A stretch of 64,000 bases of DNA from an uncultured Varibaculum sp. (GCF_902489465.1 NZ_CABTZZ010000009.1:1-64000), one strand, 5' to 3'. Counted from the first letter of the stretch, positions 7,356 to 16,342 are shown. The notes: generated by a model not told the origin, from the letters alone. Program-made: numbers and translations.

Positions 7356-10300
7356 ATGGCTATCGGAGCAGGCGACTACCGCACCTTTAGCTCTCTCTTG
7401 CGCGAAAGTTTCCGCGGGGAAGTGCTAGATTCCCGCACTGACCGCGCCGTCTATGCTACTGATTCTTCGAACTATCGGATTCCCCCGAAGGTTATTGCCT
7501 GCCCGAAAGATCAAGATGACCTGCGGGTATTGCTGCAGATAGCCCGGGAATGCCAGGTACCAGTGACTGCCCGAGGCGCGGGTACCTCGTGTGCGGGAAA
7601 TGCCATTGGCCCCGGAGTAGTAATCGACTATTCGCGCCATTTGAACCGGATAATAAAAATTGACCCCGAAAATCGTTACGCGATTGTAGAGCCGGGGGTA
7701 GTACAAGCCCAGTTGCAACAGGCAGCAGCCCCCTATGGGTTACGATTCGGTCCGGATCCTTCTACCTCTTCGCGCTGCACTATTGGGGGGATGATCGGCA
7801 ATAATGCCTGTGGCCCGCATGCTACCGCCTATGGGCGTACCGCAGATAACGTTTTAGAGTTGCGTCTAATTGACGGCTTAGGACGCGAGATAATCGCCGG
7901 GCAGACCCCGCAAAACCCGCCAGAAACTTCGCAAGACGCGCCTGCACCTGACGAACAAATCCAACAAATTCCCGGTTTAAAATCCCTGGTAGCAGCGAAT
8001 CTAGCTACTATCCGCAGAGAGTTTGGGCGCTTTGGACGCCAAGTTTCTGGTTATTCCCTGGAGCATCTACTGCCCGAAAATGGTTCTGCCCTCGCACCTT
8101 TCCTGTCTGGAACTGAGGGCACCCTGGGGGTTATTACCCAGGCGACCGTGCGCCTCGTCCCTCTGCCTAAAGCTCCCGTACTGGTGGCCTTAGGTTTCCC
8201 CGATATGATTGCCGCCGCTGCCGCGGTGCCGCGGATTCTTCCCTTAAAGCCCCTGGCAGTGGAAGGTATGGATGCCCGGCTGGTGGAAGTAGTGCGCCGG
8301 CATAAAGGCCCAGGCGCAGTTCCAGATTTGCCTAAAGGTAGCGGCTGGCTACTGTGCGAGGTCGGCGGGGAAGGCGTAGATGAGGACGCCACCTTACAGC
8401 GGGCGCGCCAACTCGCAGACGCTTCTGGAGCCCGCGGAGAGGCAGTCATGATTTATCCTCCCGGCGCCGATGCAGCTGCTCTTTGGCGGATTCGCGCAGA
8501 TGGAGCGGGACTGGGAGGACGCACTCCCCAGGGAGATCAGGCCTGGCCAGGTTGGGAGGATGCGGCAGTACCTCCGGAAAATTTGGCCGCCTATCTGCAG
8601 GATTTCCAAAAACTGTTAGAAGAATTCGGGTTGGACGGACTGCTGTATGGGCATTTTGGGGACGGATGCGTACATGTACGGCTCAATATGCCACTGGGCA
8701 GCGCTACCGGACTAGGTAAATCGCGAGAATTCTTATTTGCCGCCGCGCAGCTAGTTGGAAAATACGGTGGTTCTATTTCCGGGGAACACGGGGACGGTAG
8801 AGCCAGGTCTGAGCTACTACCAAAAATGTATTCCTCGCAGGCAGTAGAGTTATTTGCACAGGTGAAAGCCTTATTTGATCCTGAGAACTTGATGAATCCC
8901 GGGGTATTGACCGGGCCGGCCGGTCCGGATGGGGTGGCAGAAAACGTACGGCGTACCCAAGCGCACGCCCTGAAAGCAAGTCCAGAAGGCTTTGCTTTTT
9001 CCGAGGACGCCGGGAGCCTTACCGATGCTTTCCATCGTTGTACCGGGGTGGGAAAATGCCGCGCCGATAACAGCGGGGCTGGCGGATTCATGTGTCCCTC
9101 TTTCCAGGCGAGTGGCCGCGAACAGGAAGCTACTCGCGGGAGGGCGCGTATCCTGCAAGAAGCCACCAATGGGGGGCTAATTCACGGATTGTCGGATCCC
9201 GAAATCTGGCAGGTGCTCGATTTATGTCTAGCGTGTAAGGCCTGTTCCGCGGATTGTCCTGCCGGGGTCGATATGGCAAAGTGGCGAAGCGAAACCCTAT
9301 TCCGGCGCTACCGGGGACGGCCGCGTCCGCTGTCTCATTATGCGCTGGGATGGTTGCCGCGGTGGCTGCGGCTAATGGCAAAGATTCCGGGAGCCAGGCA
9401 GCTAGCAAACTTGGCTACCAAGATTCGCCCGCTAACCCAGGCGGCGCTAAAGCTGCTTCACTTGGATACGGAGCGTGTGCTTCCTCGCTTCGCGACTCAC
9501 TCTTTAGAAAGTCAATATCCGAACCGCCTGTTTTGGCCGAAAGAATCAGCGGTTTCGCCCTGGAGGCAAAAGCAATCAGGCAAGCCCGAGGCAGTAGTAC
9601 CTGCCGAAGTAGTTAAAGCTGGAAAAAGAACTCGGCAGGCGGCGCTTTCAGCCTCTAAATCCGTGGTGATTTGGGCGGATTCTTTTTCCCGAGGACTAGA
9701 TCAACGCGGAGTCAAAGCCGCTATTCAGTTGCTGAGTAGGGCAGGCTGGCAGGTGTTTTTGGCCCCGCCAGATACTTGCTGCGGGCTGACCTGGATTACC
9801 ACCGGGCAACTTAAAGGGGCCAGGCGACACCTCGAAAAACTTCTTGAACGTTTGGGGCCGCTTGCCGCTAATGGAATCCCGATTGTGGGAATCGAGCCCT
9901 CATGTACCGCGGTGCTACGAGACGACCTGTTAGAACTCCTCCCAGCTGACCCACGCGCCCTAATGGTTAGGGAAGCAACCTTTACCCTCGCCGAATTTAT
10001 CAACACTAACTGTCCCGACCTGCGTTTACCTGACCTTGCCGGGGTGAAAGTAGTCGCTCAACCGCACTGTCACCATTATTCAGTGATGGGCTGGGAAGCC
10101 GACCGCGCCCTAATCGAGAAAACTGGTGCACAGTTGGTGGAACTGCAAGGTTGCTGCGGCATGGCCGGGAACTTCGGGATGGAAGCCTCGCACCGTCAGA
10201 TGTCGCTGGCGGTAGCCGAGCACGGCCTCCTACCGCAGTTAAAAGCCAACCCGGACGCTGTTTTCCTGGCGGATGGGTTTTCTTGTCGCACCCAGGCCGA

Positions 10301-10373
10301 GACTTTGGCTGGCCGAGACGGAGTACATTTAGCGGAATTGCTGGCTAATCCGGATACCTTCAGGAAAAAATAG
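7356..10373 (+). CDS. FAD-binding and 4Fe-4S oxidoreductase, D-lactate/glycolate dehydrogenase-like fusion
   Basis: 1005 aa. The N-terminal half is a PCMH-type FAD domain (about residues 30-270, including GGMIGNNACGPHA) with the FAD-oxidase C-terminal domain after it (to about 540). Then come an iron-sulfur part with CTGVGKC near 562 and CLACKACSADCP near 623, and two cysteine-rich CCG units (CCGLTW near 807, GCCGMAGNFG near 932). This GlcD-GlcF-like fusion is typical of Dld-II type respiratory D-lactate dehydrogenases, which oxidise a 2-hydroxyacid at the membrane and pass electrons to quinone. The substrate cannot be read from sequence. A short hairpin (10382-10396) follows the stop. A triple repeat upstream is a candidate operator. 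Confidence 0.9.
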   Translation: MAIGAGDYRTFSSLLRESFRGEVLDSRTDRAVYATDSSNYRIPPKVIACPKDQDDLRVLLQIARECQVPVTARGAGTSCAGNAIGPGVVIDYSRHLNRIIKIDPENRYAIVEPGVVQAQLQQAAAPYGLRFGPDPSTSSRCTIGGMIGNNACGPHATAYGRTADNVLELRLIDGLGREIIAGQTPQNPPETSQDAPAPDEQIQQIPGLKSLVAANLATIRREFGRFGRQVSGYSLEHLLPENGSALAPFLSGTEGTLGVITQATVRLVPLPKAPVLVALGFPDMIAAAAAVPRILPLKPLAVEGMDARLVEVVRRHKGPGAVPDLPKGSGWLLCEVGGEGVDEDATLQRARQLADASGARGEAVMIYPPGADAAALWRIRADGAGLGGRTPQGDQAWPGWEDAAVPPENLAAYLQDFQKLLEEFGLDGLLYGHFGDGCVHVRLNMPLGSATGLGKSREFLFAAAQLVGKYGGSISGEHGDGRARSELLPKMYSSQAVELFAQVKALFDPENLMNPGVLTGPAGPDGVAENVRRTQAHALKASPEGFAFSEDAGSLTDAFHRCTGVGKCRADNSGAGGFMCPSFQASGREQEATRGRARILQEATNGGLIHGLSDPEIWQVLDLCLACKACSADCPAGVDMAKWRSETLFRRYRGRPRPLSHYALGWLPRWLRLMAKIPGARQLANLATKIRPLTQAALKLLHLDTERVLPRFATHSLESQYPNRLFWPKESAVSPWRQKQSGKPEAVVPAEVVKAGKRTRQAALSASKSVVIWADSFSRGLDQRGVKAAIQLLSRAGWQVFLAPPDTCCGLTWITTGQLKGARRHLEKLLERLGPLAANGIPIVGIEPSCTAVLRDDLLELLPADPRALMVREATFTLAEFINTNCPDLRLPDLAGVKVVAQPHCHHYSVMGWEADRALIEKTGAQLVELQGCCGMAGNFGMEASHRQMSLAVAEHGLLPQLKANPDAVFLADGFSCRTQAETLAGRDGVHLAELLANPDTFRKK

Positions 10374-10471
10374 TTGTTAACAGCGCCATGGGCGCTAAAA
10401 CCGGCGTCCTGAAGGATATCCGTGACACAATGGAGTAAACATCCTTTAGAAAAGCAGGGAGCGGTGAATCG

Positions 10472-11713
10472 ATGGCACTTTTTGAACTGGAATCCGGCCG
10501 CCTAATACCGGCACAGTTTGGCACCCCGGTAGGGCATGGATTAGAGATGGATGTGCTCGAGTCCATTCGCTCGCAGGTGTTGGAGGTAATTGACCGTCCC
10601 CTTTTCCCGGTTGCTTGGGCAGGGGACAGCGGGGAATCGGGAACCGGCCCGCATTCCTTAACTGCCCTGGACGCTTCGGGACAGGTAGTTTCGGTTGAAG
10701 TGCTCTCCCGTCTCGATCCAGTGAGCCTGGTGGCCGCAATTTCTCGCCTCGGGCAGGTCTCCGGGCAAGGATGGATGGATTTAGCCAGTCAATATCCAGG
10801 AGGAGTACAAGCTTTTCAAACCGGTTGGGCAGAGTTCCGGGAAGCTATGCCGCCCACCACTCAACCGGGACCGCGATTATTCCTGGTAGTGGGGGAAATC
10901 GATGAGGGGTGTTACGCTGCGCTGGGGGTGCTGTTTGCTTCCGGAATTGAGATTCACCAAATTTCTGCCCGCCAGATGTCTAATGGCCGTCGTTTCTTAG
11001 AAGTGTCGCAGGTTACCTCAAGTTCTATTAATTATTCACGCCCGCAAATCGGAGGGCATCGGGCTCCGGCTCCACAGATTTCGTGGCATGTCGATGAAGA
11101 GTCCGCTCCGCAGGAGGCTCAAGTTTCTCCGGTGTCACCTGCGCCTCCCACGCCGCCTGCAGCGACAGAGGTTTCCGAAGAAGTATCGACTGGTGACGGG
11201 CAAGCAGAATCTATTGAAGGCGAAGAGTCGGTAGAAAATGTGGGAAACGTGGTACCTCAGGAGGATAGTCCGGAGGAAGAAGCGAGTGTAGAAGCGGAAA
11301 CTCCAGCGGGAGAAGATGGGGGTGTAGCTCCAGAATCTTTAGCCGAAACAGCTAAGGAGACAGATGCTGCTGCCAATTCTGCTGTACCTGAGTTGCTGCA
11401 AAAAGATGCCGCAGGATTGCGTTCTATTTCGTCACTGGTTGGTCAAGATGCAGTGTTGCTGTGGTCAGATGATCGGGGACGGATTTGCGAAGCTCTCCTG
11501 AAGGAAGAGGGAGTGATTGATCCGGGTGACGGCCAGCTTACCGAGCAAGTTCAGGCAGTGTTTGAGCAGGTCGGGGGGAATAGTGAACTGGATGCGTGGG
11601 AGGCATTCCGGATTGGAAACCTGGAGGGCCCCACATTGGCAGAAGCTATTGCGGAAGTTAACGCGGAGATAGAACGCCATGCGGCTTCCGGCGAGGGCAA
11701 ACACGGTCACTAG
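10472..11713 (+). CDS. Unrecognised acidic cytoplasmic protein with disordered middle
   Basis: 413 aa. Residues 1-190 look folded, with alternating hydrophobic strands and helices (for example RLFLVVGEI near 130). Residues about 205-300 are a low-complexity, very acidic Pro/Glu/Ala-rich stretch. The last ~100 residues look folded again and may form a second small domain. No signal peptide or membrane span is visible. AGGGAG lies a few bases before the ATG. The stop is nine bases from the start of the alpha/beta-hydrolase gene, so the two are probably one transcript. No family recognised; the codon use looks ordinary for the window. Confidence 0.75.
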   Translation: MALFELESGRLIPAQFGTPVGHGLEMDVLESIRSQVLEVIDRPLFPVAWAGDSGESGTGPHSLTALDASGQVVSVEVLSRLDPVSLVAAISRLGQVSGQGWMDLASQYPGGVQAFQTGWAEFREAMPPTTQPGPRLFLVVGEIDEGCYAALGVLFASGIEIHQISARQMSNGRRFLEVSQVTSSSINYSRPQIGGHRAPAPQISWHVDEESAPQEAQVSPVSPAPPTPPAATEVSEEVSTGDGQAESIEGEESVENVGNVVPQEDSPEEEASVEAETPAGEDGGVAPESLAETAKETDAAANSAVPELLQKDAAGLRSISSLVGQDAVLLWSDDRGRICEALLKEEGVIDPGDGQLTEQVQAVFEQVGGNSELDAWEAFRIGNLEGPTLAEAIAEVNAEIERHAASGEGKHGH

Positions 11714-11722
11714 GAGACGATA

Positions 11723-12874
11723 ATGGAGAAAGGGAGTTCATCTGCCGCGTCATTACCGACCGAGCCGGCAGCGATGCCCGCACCGGTAGGTCGGTGGGTG
11801 CCAGATATTTTAGGGCCGGGATTTGAGGCTCGTACCCTGGAGCTACCCCGTGATGACGAGGGCGAACTGTGTGCCACTTTGGTGCGTCACCTTCCCCAGG
11901 ATGATCGCTGGGCGATCTCAAATACCCCCGATAAGCCTGCCTTTACCTGTCTGTTCATTCACGGTTGGAATGATTACTTTTTCCAACGGGAGCTGGCTCG
12001 CCATATTTCCTTAGCGGGCGGCGCGTTTTACGCAATTGACCTCTGCAAATATGGGCGATCTTGGCGAAAATGGCAGACATTTGGCTGGACTGAAGACCTG
12101 CTATCTTATGATCTGGATATTTACGCCGCTCTAGAGGTTATGCGGGAGGAACATCCGGGGTTGCCGTTAGTGTTGGCCGGTCATTCTACCGGGGGTCTGA
12201 CGGCTGCCTATTGGGTGAACCGGCACCGGGATCAAGTGGCGGGACTGCTGCTGGATTCTCCCTGGATTGAAATGGCGGGGGGAACTTCCCAGCGTTTCGG
12301 GGCGCGCGCCCTGGCAGAATTGTTTTCCCGACGGGCAGCCAAGAAAGAGGTTCCGCTGCAGTCGGCTGACTCCGCTTACGTAGATTCTTTGATGGGTTGG
12401 GATAGCAAGGTTGACGGCACCCTGCCTAAACGCTTGGAACCCTGGCTGCAAGATCCCTCCCTGCAGGGATGGCCACTGGTTTCAAATTGGAAAGGTACTC
12501 CGGATGCGGTAGTGCGTTTTGGCTGGGTACGGGCGATTACTGTCGCTCAAAAGCGGCTTTTATCGGGTGAACCTACGGATGTGCCTACCTATTTCTTGAC
12601 TTCTACCGCTTCTTCTAGTGGAAAACGCAAACGGGAAATGATGTTTACTGATTCGGTGCTAAACGTGCAAACCATGTGCGCGAATGCCTGGCGGCTTTCT
12701 CGTCGCGTGACCATGGAACGTTACCCCGGAAAACACGATCTATTCTTATCTTTCCCCGATGTGCGTCAAGAGGTGTGGTTCGGCAGTCACCGTTGGCTTG
12801 CCGAAGCCTTGCCGGGGCAAGCTCGTCCTATAAGTGAAATCGGCGAGACCGCAGCCCGCGCCATCTGCCCCTAG
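11723..12874 (+). CDS. Alpha/beta hydrolase, serine aminopeptidase S33 / monoacylglycerol-lipase-like
   Basis: 383 aa. The nucleophile elbow GHSTGG places the catalytic serine at residue 155. An oxyanion-loop HGWND segment precedes it, and a late GKHDLFLS gives the probable catalytic histidine region. Such proteins are usually lysophospholipase or monoglyceride-lipase-like enzymes of the cytoplasm; the substrate here is unknown. AGGAG sits about eight bases before the ATG, and the preceding gene ends nine bases upstream, indicating co-transcription. The first ~30 residues are Pro/Ala-rich and may be dispensable. Confidence 0.85.
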   Translation: MEKGSSSAASLPTEPAAMPAPVGRWVPDILGPGFEARTLELPRDDEGELCATLVRHLPQDDRWAISNTPDKPAFTCLFIHGWNDYFFQRELARHISLAGGAFYAIDLCKYGRSWRKWQTFGWTEDLLSYDLDIYAALEVMREEHPGLPLVLAGHSTGGLTAAYWVNRHRDQVAGLLLDSPWIEMAGGTSQRFGARALAELFSRRAAKKEVPLQSADSAYVDSLMGWDSKVDGTLPKRLEPWLQDPSLQGWPLVSNWKGTPDAVVRFGWVRAITVAQKRLLSGEPTDVPTYFLTSTASSSGKRKREMMFTDSVLNVQTMCANAWRLSRRVTMERYPGKHDLFLSFPDVRQEVWFGSHRWLAEALPGQARPISEIGETAARAICP

Positions 12875-12920
12875 AGCTTTTTACTTATCCCGTTGTGTTG
12901 GGGAACTGAGCATATAAGTC

Positions 12921-12988
12921 AGCTCTCAGCTAGGCACTTAAGTTGAAAACTCCGAAAGAGTCTTTTCTTCAGAGCCTAGCTGAGAGCT
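12921..12988. repeat. Long inverted repeat (15-bp arms) downstream of the symporter gene
   Basis: AGCTCTCAGCTAGGC at 12921-12935 is the exact reverse complement of 12974-12988. The 38-base interior can form a smaller imperfect hairpin (GAAAACTC against GAGTCTTTTC). There is no clear T-run. It lies between two convergent genes, where a bidirectional terminator would be expected, yet its arms start with the same AGCTCTCA as the inverted repeat at 14906-14974 on the other side of the symporter. Confidence 0.8.
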
Positions 12989-13071
12989 TGGCCTAGGAGT
13001 CACCGCCCAAGGAGGATACCCAATCTGAGCCTAATGTTTGCTCGCTGGGTAGCAGTGAAACCGTTTTCCTT

Positions 13072-14580
13072 TTATTTATCGACAGTGGCTTGCTCTTGGG
13101 AAGCCAACTTTTCGATTGCTGCCACATCTGGCTGCGGAGTGTGAGGCAGATTGGTATTGATCTCTACCGAGGGGTTCTTTAGATCAATATCAGTGTCGTC
13201 TTCCTGGGGGTTGTACGGTATTTTCCCGTTTAGCACATCGTAAACGCGCTGGCGATCAATGGTCTTTGTCCAGGTGGCAACCAATAGGGTTGCAACTGCG
13301 TTCCCGGTGAAGTTGGTGAGGGCGCGTGCTTCTGACATGAAGCGGTCAATACCGACGATTACACCTACACCGTCTAGTAGTTCCGGACGGTGGGATTGTA
13401 GGCCGGCAGCTAAAGTAGCGATCCCGGCTCCAGAAACCCCAGCGGCGCCCTTCGAAGCAATCATCATGAAGATCAGCAAGCCGATTTGTTCGCCCAATCC
13501 CATAGGCTTGTTCATGGCGTCGGAGATAAAGATTGCCGACATAGTCAGGTAGATAGCAGTTCCGTCTAGGTTGAAAGAATAACCGGTAGGAACCACAATC
13601 CCCACCGTGATTTTGTGGATTCCCAGGTGTTCCATTTTCCGCATCAGGTTTGGCAACGCCGATTCGGAGGAGGAAGTAGCTACGATCAGCAGGTATTCTT
13701 TTGCCAGGTATTTCATCAGTTTAAAGATGTTGAAGCGAGTAAATATCGCTAGGACAGAACCTAATACCACGCAAATGAACAAGATACAGGTGATATAGAA
13801 CGCCACCATCAGTAGCAGCATCTGACCTACCGCTTTGGCGCCGGTAGAACCGACCACTCCCGCCATAGCGCCAAAAGCGCCGATGGGAGCCAGCCACAAA
13901 ACCATGTAGAGCACCTTGAAAACCAGTTTTTGGATGGCGGCGACAGCCCGCAAGATTCCGTCCCCGGTTTTGCCTAGGCTTTGTACGGCGAATCCTACTA
14001 AGAGGGCGATGAACAGAGTTTGCAGTACCGAGCCGGAGGTGAGGGAAGAGAAGAAGGTGTCGGGAATAATCGATTGGATGAAGCCAACGATCCCGTCCCC
14101 TTCTTGTTTGTTGCCGGAAGTGAACTGGGCTGCCGCATCTTTTGTGGCTTCAATATTTAGGTTGCTACCGGGCTGGATTATGTTTCCTACTACTAAGCCG
14201 ATACCTAGAGCAAATGTGGACATAGTTAGGAAGTAGGCTAGAGCGATTCCACCAGCTTTTCCTACCGAGGCTGCGGCGCGTACCGAGCCAATTCCGAGGA
14301 CAATCGTACAAAAGATTACGGGCACAATCATCATGGTGATTAGCCGGACGAAGGTGGTGCCGACAACCTTGAATTCTTTGGCTACATCGGGAGCGACTAT
14401 TCCGAAAATAATCCCGGCGATGACGGCAATGATGACACCGATGTATAGCCAGTGAGTGTTGTCTTTCTTTGGCTTTTTACTTTCGGGCACATAAGGTTTG
14501 CTAGCGGTTAGCTCAGTGACCTGGGGGCTAACTTGGGGAATTACTTCACCTGTATTCTTATTGCGTTTGCGCATACCCAT
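13072..14580 (-). CDS. Dicarboxylate/amino acid:cation symporter (DAACS family)
   Basis: 502 aa from ATG 14580. The frame is open to 14727, but AGGAG lies seven bases before 14580 and the extra 49 residues look unlike the family, so 14580 is chosen. Multiple membrane segments fit the GltP/DctA fold. Typical signatures are ATSSSESALPNLM (the serine-rich re-entrant loop HP1), FNLDGTAIYLTMS (substrate and sodium-site NxDG region) and GAAGVSGAGI in HP2. Proteins of this family take up glutamate, aspartate or C4-dicarboxylates with sodium or protons. An ~50-residue hydrophilic N-terminal and a charged C-terminal tail are cytoplasmic. It is a single-gene unit framed by two long inverted repeats. 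Confidence 0.93.
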   Translation of the reverse strand: MGMRKRNKNTGEVIPQVSPQVTELTASKPYVPESKKPKKDNTHWLYIGVIIAVIAGIIFGIVAPDVAKEFKVVGTTFVRLITMMIVPVIFCTIVLGIGSVRAAASVGKAGGIALAYFLTMSTFALGIGLVVGNIIQPGSNLNIEATKDAAAQFTSGNKQEGDGIVGFIQSIIPDTFFSSLTSGSVLQTLFIALLVGFAVQSLGKTGDGILRAVAAIQKLVFKVLYMVLWLAPIGAFGAMAGVVGSTGAKAVGQMLLLMVAFYITCILFICVVLGSVLAIFTRFNIFKLMKYLAKEYLLIVATSSSESALPNLMRKMEHLGIHKITVGIVVPTGYSFNLDGTAIYLTMSAIFISDAMNKPMGLGEQIGLLIFMMIASKGAAGVSGAGIATLAAGLQSHRPELLDGVGVIVGIDRFMSEARALTNFTGNAVATLLVATWTKTIDRQRVYDVLNGKIPYNPQEDDTDIDLKNPSVEINTNLPHTPQPDVAAIEKLASQEQATVDK

Positions 14581-14708
14581 AGAGGAACTCCTGTAATACG
14601 TAATGGTTACAAAATCTGGGACTAAACGACTGGGAGGAAAATAAAAGTTTATCTTTCCAGCGAAGCGTGAAAGTAGGCTATAACCACTAAACTCTTGATG
14701 CAAAATCA

Positions 14709-14736
14709 ATATTTTGGTTTTCCCCATATTTTGGTT
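14709..14736. promoter_or_regulatory. Direct repeats upstream of the symporter
   Basis: ATATTTTGGTT occurs at 14709-14719 and again at 14726-14736, 17 bp apart start to start. They lie 130-155 bp upstream of the preferred symporter start. Spacing and position fit a binding site for a regulator, but no partner is known. Confidence 0.4.
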
Positions 14737-14905
14737 ATAGGCCTTTTATCCTAGGCCGTGAAAGCCTGTTTGTGAGGTTGCGCACATGCTACTTTTTTGG
14801 GAGGTTGCACTGCCTCGAGGCAAGTTTTTTAACGGTTGTGACAATCAGGTTGCGATAGCCGGCAGGGTGGCGTAGAAGCTGTCCTAGGGGCTGAACTCTC
14901 CACTA

Positions 14906-14974
14906 AGCTCTCAACTCAACTCTCAACTTTAACTCTCTATAGTTGAGAGCTACATGAGAGTTGAGTTGAGAGCT
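14906..14974. repeat. Long inverted repeat (20-bp perfect arms) upstream of the symporter gene
   Basis: Bases 14906-14925 (AGCTCTCAACTCAACTCTCA) are the exact reverse complement of 14955-14974. The 29-base interior contains a further inverted CTCTCAACT-type pair, so the element is built from at least five copies of a CTCTCAACT/AGTTGAGAG unit in both orientations. It shares its outer AGCTCTCA with the repeat at 12921-12988. The bases 14737-14905 and 14975-15100 hold no gene; a perfect CACGTACGTG palindrome is at 15004-15013. Confidence 0.85.
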
Positions 14975-15100
14975 CGAATGGCTTGCGGTTTGCAGGGAAG
15001 GGTCACGTACGTGGTGTCTGTGGCTAAACGATGCTGTACTGTAAATCAATCTGTTACACGTTAAATAACCCACAAAAGGGGCATATCCTGCCCTTCTGCT

Positions 15101-15129
15101 TTGACCTGCCGGGAAAGGGGCTGTTAAAT
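15101..15129 (+). promoter_or_regulatory. Promoter of rplJ-rplL
   Basis: TTGACC (15101-15106) and TTAAAT (15124-15129) are separated by 17 bp, the best consensus-like pair upstream of rplJ. Transcription would start near 15136 and give a leader of about 230 bases, long enough to hold the L10-type control region. Confidence 0.6.
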
Positions 15130-15232
15130 TGGCTATTGCCCAAGATCGCCGGTGCCCACACCAGTGGGTTTAAGTTCCAGATCGGAAGCCTGTGTAGGTT
15201 GAACGATGCGTAACGTATCGAAAATAGTTGCG

Positions 15233-15366
15233 CGTCCTCGGAAAAGAGGACGTCCTTCCCTTCGGGGGGCAGCAGCTAGGATCGATAGGTTTATTTTCGC
15301 CCCGTGCAATCTGCACGGGGTTTTCTTGTTCTGGCCCCCGGCACGGATAAACGGAAGGAGGGCCTA
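15233..15366 (+). promoter_or_regulatory. Ribosomal L10-type mRNA leader of rplJ
   Basis: The leader contains a hairpin with arms CGTCCTC (15233-15239) and GAGGACG (15246-15252), a C/G-rich segment after it, and then a terminator-like hairpin before the start codon. In many bacteria the L10(L12)4 complex binds such a leader and represses its own operon. The position and the string of hairpins fit that model; a match to the known L10-leader consensus was not tested. Confidence 0.6.
15300..15330 (+). terminator. Terminator-like attenuator inside the rplJ leader
   Basis: CCCCGTGC (15300-15307) pairs with GCACGGGG (15313-15320) across a 5-base loop and is followed by TTTTCTTGTT. This is a complete intrinsic-terminator shape 37 bp upstream of the rplJ start, downstream of the promoter, so it should act as an attenuator for the operon rather than as the end of an upstream gene, of which there is none on this strand. 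Confidence 0.75.
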
Positions 15367-15888
15367 ATGGCGAAAGCTGATAAGCAAGCCATGATCGCTC
15401 AGCTGGAAGAAAAAATCCGCTCCGCATCGGCCCTGCTGCTCACCGAATACCGCGGGTTGACCGTGGCTCAGATGACTGAGCTGCGCAAAAACCTGGCAGG
15501 AACGGCTACATATTCCGTCACGAAGAACACGCTGGCCAGGATTGCCGCCAAGAACCAGGGAATTGACTTCCTGGACGAGGAGCTAACCGGCCCGACCGCG
15601 ATTGCGTTCGTAACCGGAGAGGCCGTGGATGCGGCCAAGGTGCTGCGCGACTTCGCCAAGGATAACGAGCAGTTGGTTATTAGAGGCGGTGTCCTCGACG
15701 GGAATTTCTTGTCTGCTGATGAAGTCAAGAAACTCGCTGAACTGGATAATCGCGAAACTACGCTGGCCAAACTGGCCGGAGCAATGGAAGGCAAACTGGT
15801 ACAGGCTGCCTTTATGTTCAAGGCGCCCGCCTCCAAGGCGGTTCGCACCGTGGACGCCCTGCGCGAAAAGCAGGAAAAAGCGGCTTAG
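15367..15888 (+). CDS. rplJ: 50S ribosomal protein L10
   Basis: 173 aa. The frame is open from 15304, but GGAAGGAGG at 15352-15360 points to ATG 15367 (MAKADKQ), which is the normal L10 N-terminus. L10 forms the base of the ribosomal stalk and carries the L7/L12 dimers on its C-terminal helix. The family features EYRGLTV and TKNTLARIA are present, and the length is normal. It is followed by rplL 64 bases later. Unlike the arrangement in many bacteria, rplK-rplA is not directly upstream. Confidence 0.98.
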   Translation: MAKADKQAMIAQLEEKIRSASALLLTEYRGLTVAQMTELRKNLAGTATYSVTKNTLARIAAKNQGIDFLDEELTGPTAIAFVTGEAVDAAKVLRDFAKDNEQLVIRGGVLDGNFLSADEVKKLAELDNRETTLAKLAGAMEGKLVQAAFMFKAPASKAVRTVDALREKQEKAA

Positions 15889-15952
15889 CAAGGCCGCATA
15901 GATCGACAAGAAAAAATCTGCCTCGCGTGGGCAAAAAGAAAGGAATGCCAAT

Positions 15953-16342
15953 ATGGCTAAGCTCAGCAAAGAAGAGCTAATTGATGCTTTCAAAGAAATG
16001 ACTCTGTTGGAACTGTCCGAGTTTGTTAAAGAATTCGAGGACGTCTTTGACGTAGAGGCTGCTGCTCCCGCAGCTGTCGCTGTTGCTGCCCCCGGTGCTG
16101 CCGGTGGCGAAGAAGCAGCCGAAGAAAAGACCGAATTCGACGTAGTGCTCGAAGCCGCTGGCGACAAGAAGATCGCTGTAATCAAGGCTCTGCGCGCGCT
16201 ACAGCCCGGACTGGCTCTGAAAGAAGCCAAGGAGAAGGTTGACTCCGCTCCGACCACCATCCTGGAAGGCGCTTCCAAGGAAGACGCTGAAAAGGCCAAG
16301 GCTGATCTGGAAGGCGCGGGTGCTTCTGTCACTCTGAAGTAA
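15953..16342 (+). CDS. rplL: 50S ribosomal protein L7/L12
   Basis: 129 aa. The N-terminal dimerisation helix is followed by an Ala/Pro/Gly/Val hinge (about residues 37-54) and the factor-binding C-terminal domain with [10 protein letters not shown] and [12 protein letters not shown]. The protein forms the flexible stalk that recruits translational GTPases. GAAAGGA lies a few bases before the ATG. It is the second gene of the rplJ operon, which ends in a strong terminator at 16364. Confidence 0.98.
   Translation: MAKLSKEELIDAFKEMTLLELSEFVKEFEDVFDVEAAAPAAVAVAAPGAAGGEEAAEEKTEFDVVLEAAGDKKIAVIKALRALQPGLALKEAKEKVDSAPTTILEGASKEDAEKAKADLEGAGASVTLK

Noticed and set aside
8591..9169. Minus-strand open frame of 192 codons inside the FAD/Fe-S oxidoreductase
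   Set aside because: It is antisense to a conserved coding region with intact cysteine motifs; the frame reflects GC-rich codon bias on the opposite strand.
14810..14842. TGCCTCGAGGCA followed by TTTTTT as a terminator
   Set aside because: Only a 4-bp stem with a TCGA loop is possible, and no gene on the plus strand ends upstream that would need it.
15583..16332. Minus-strand open frame of 249 codons across rplJ and rplL
   Set aside because: It is Ser/Ala-rich low complexity antisense to two ribosomal protein genes and spans their intergenic gap; a shadow frame.
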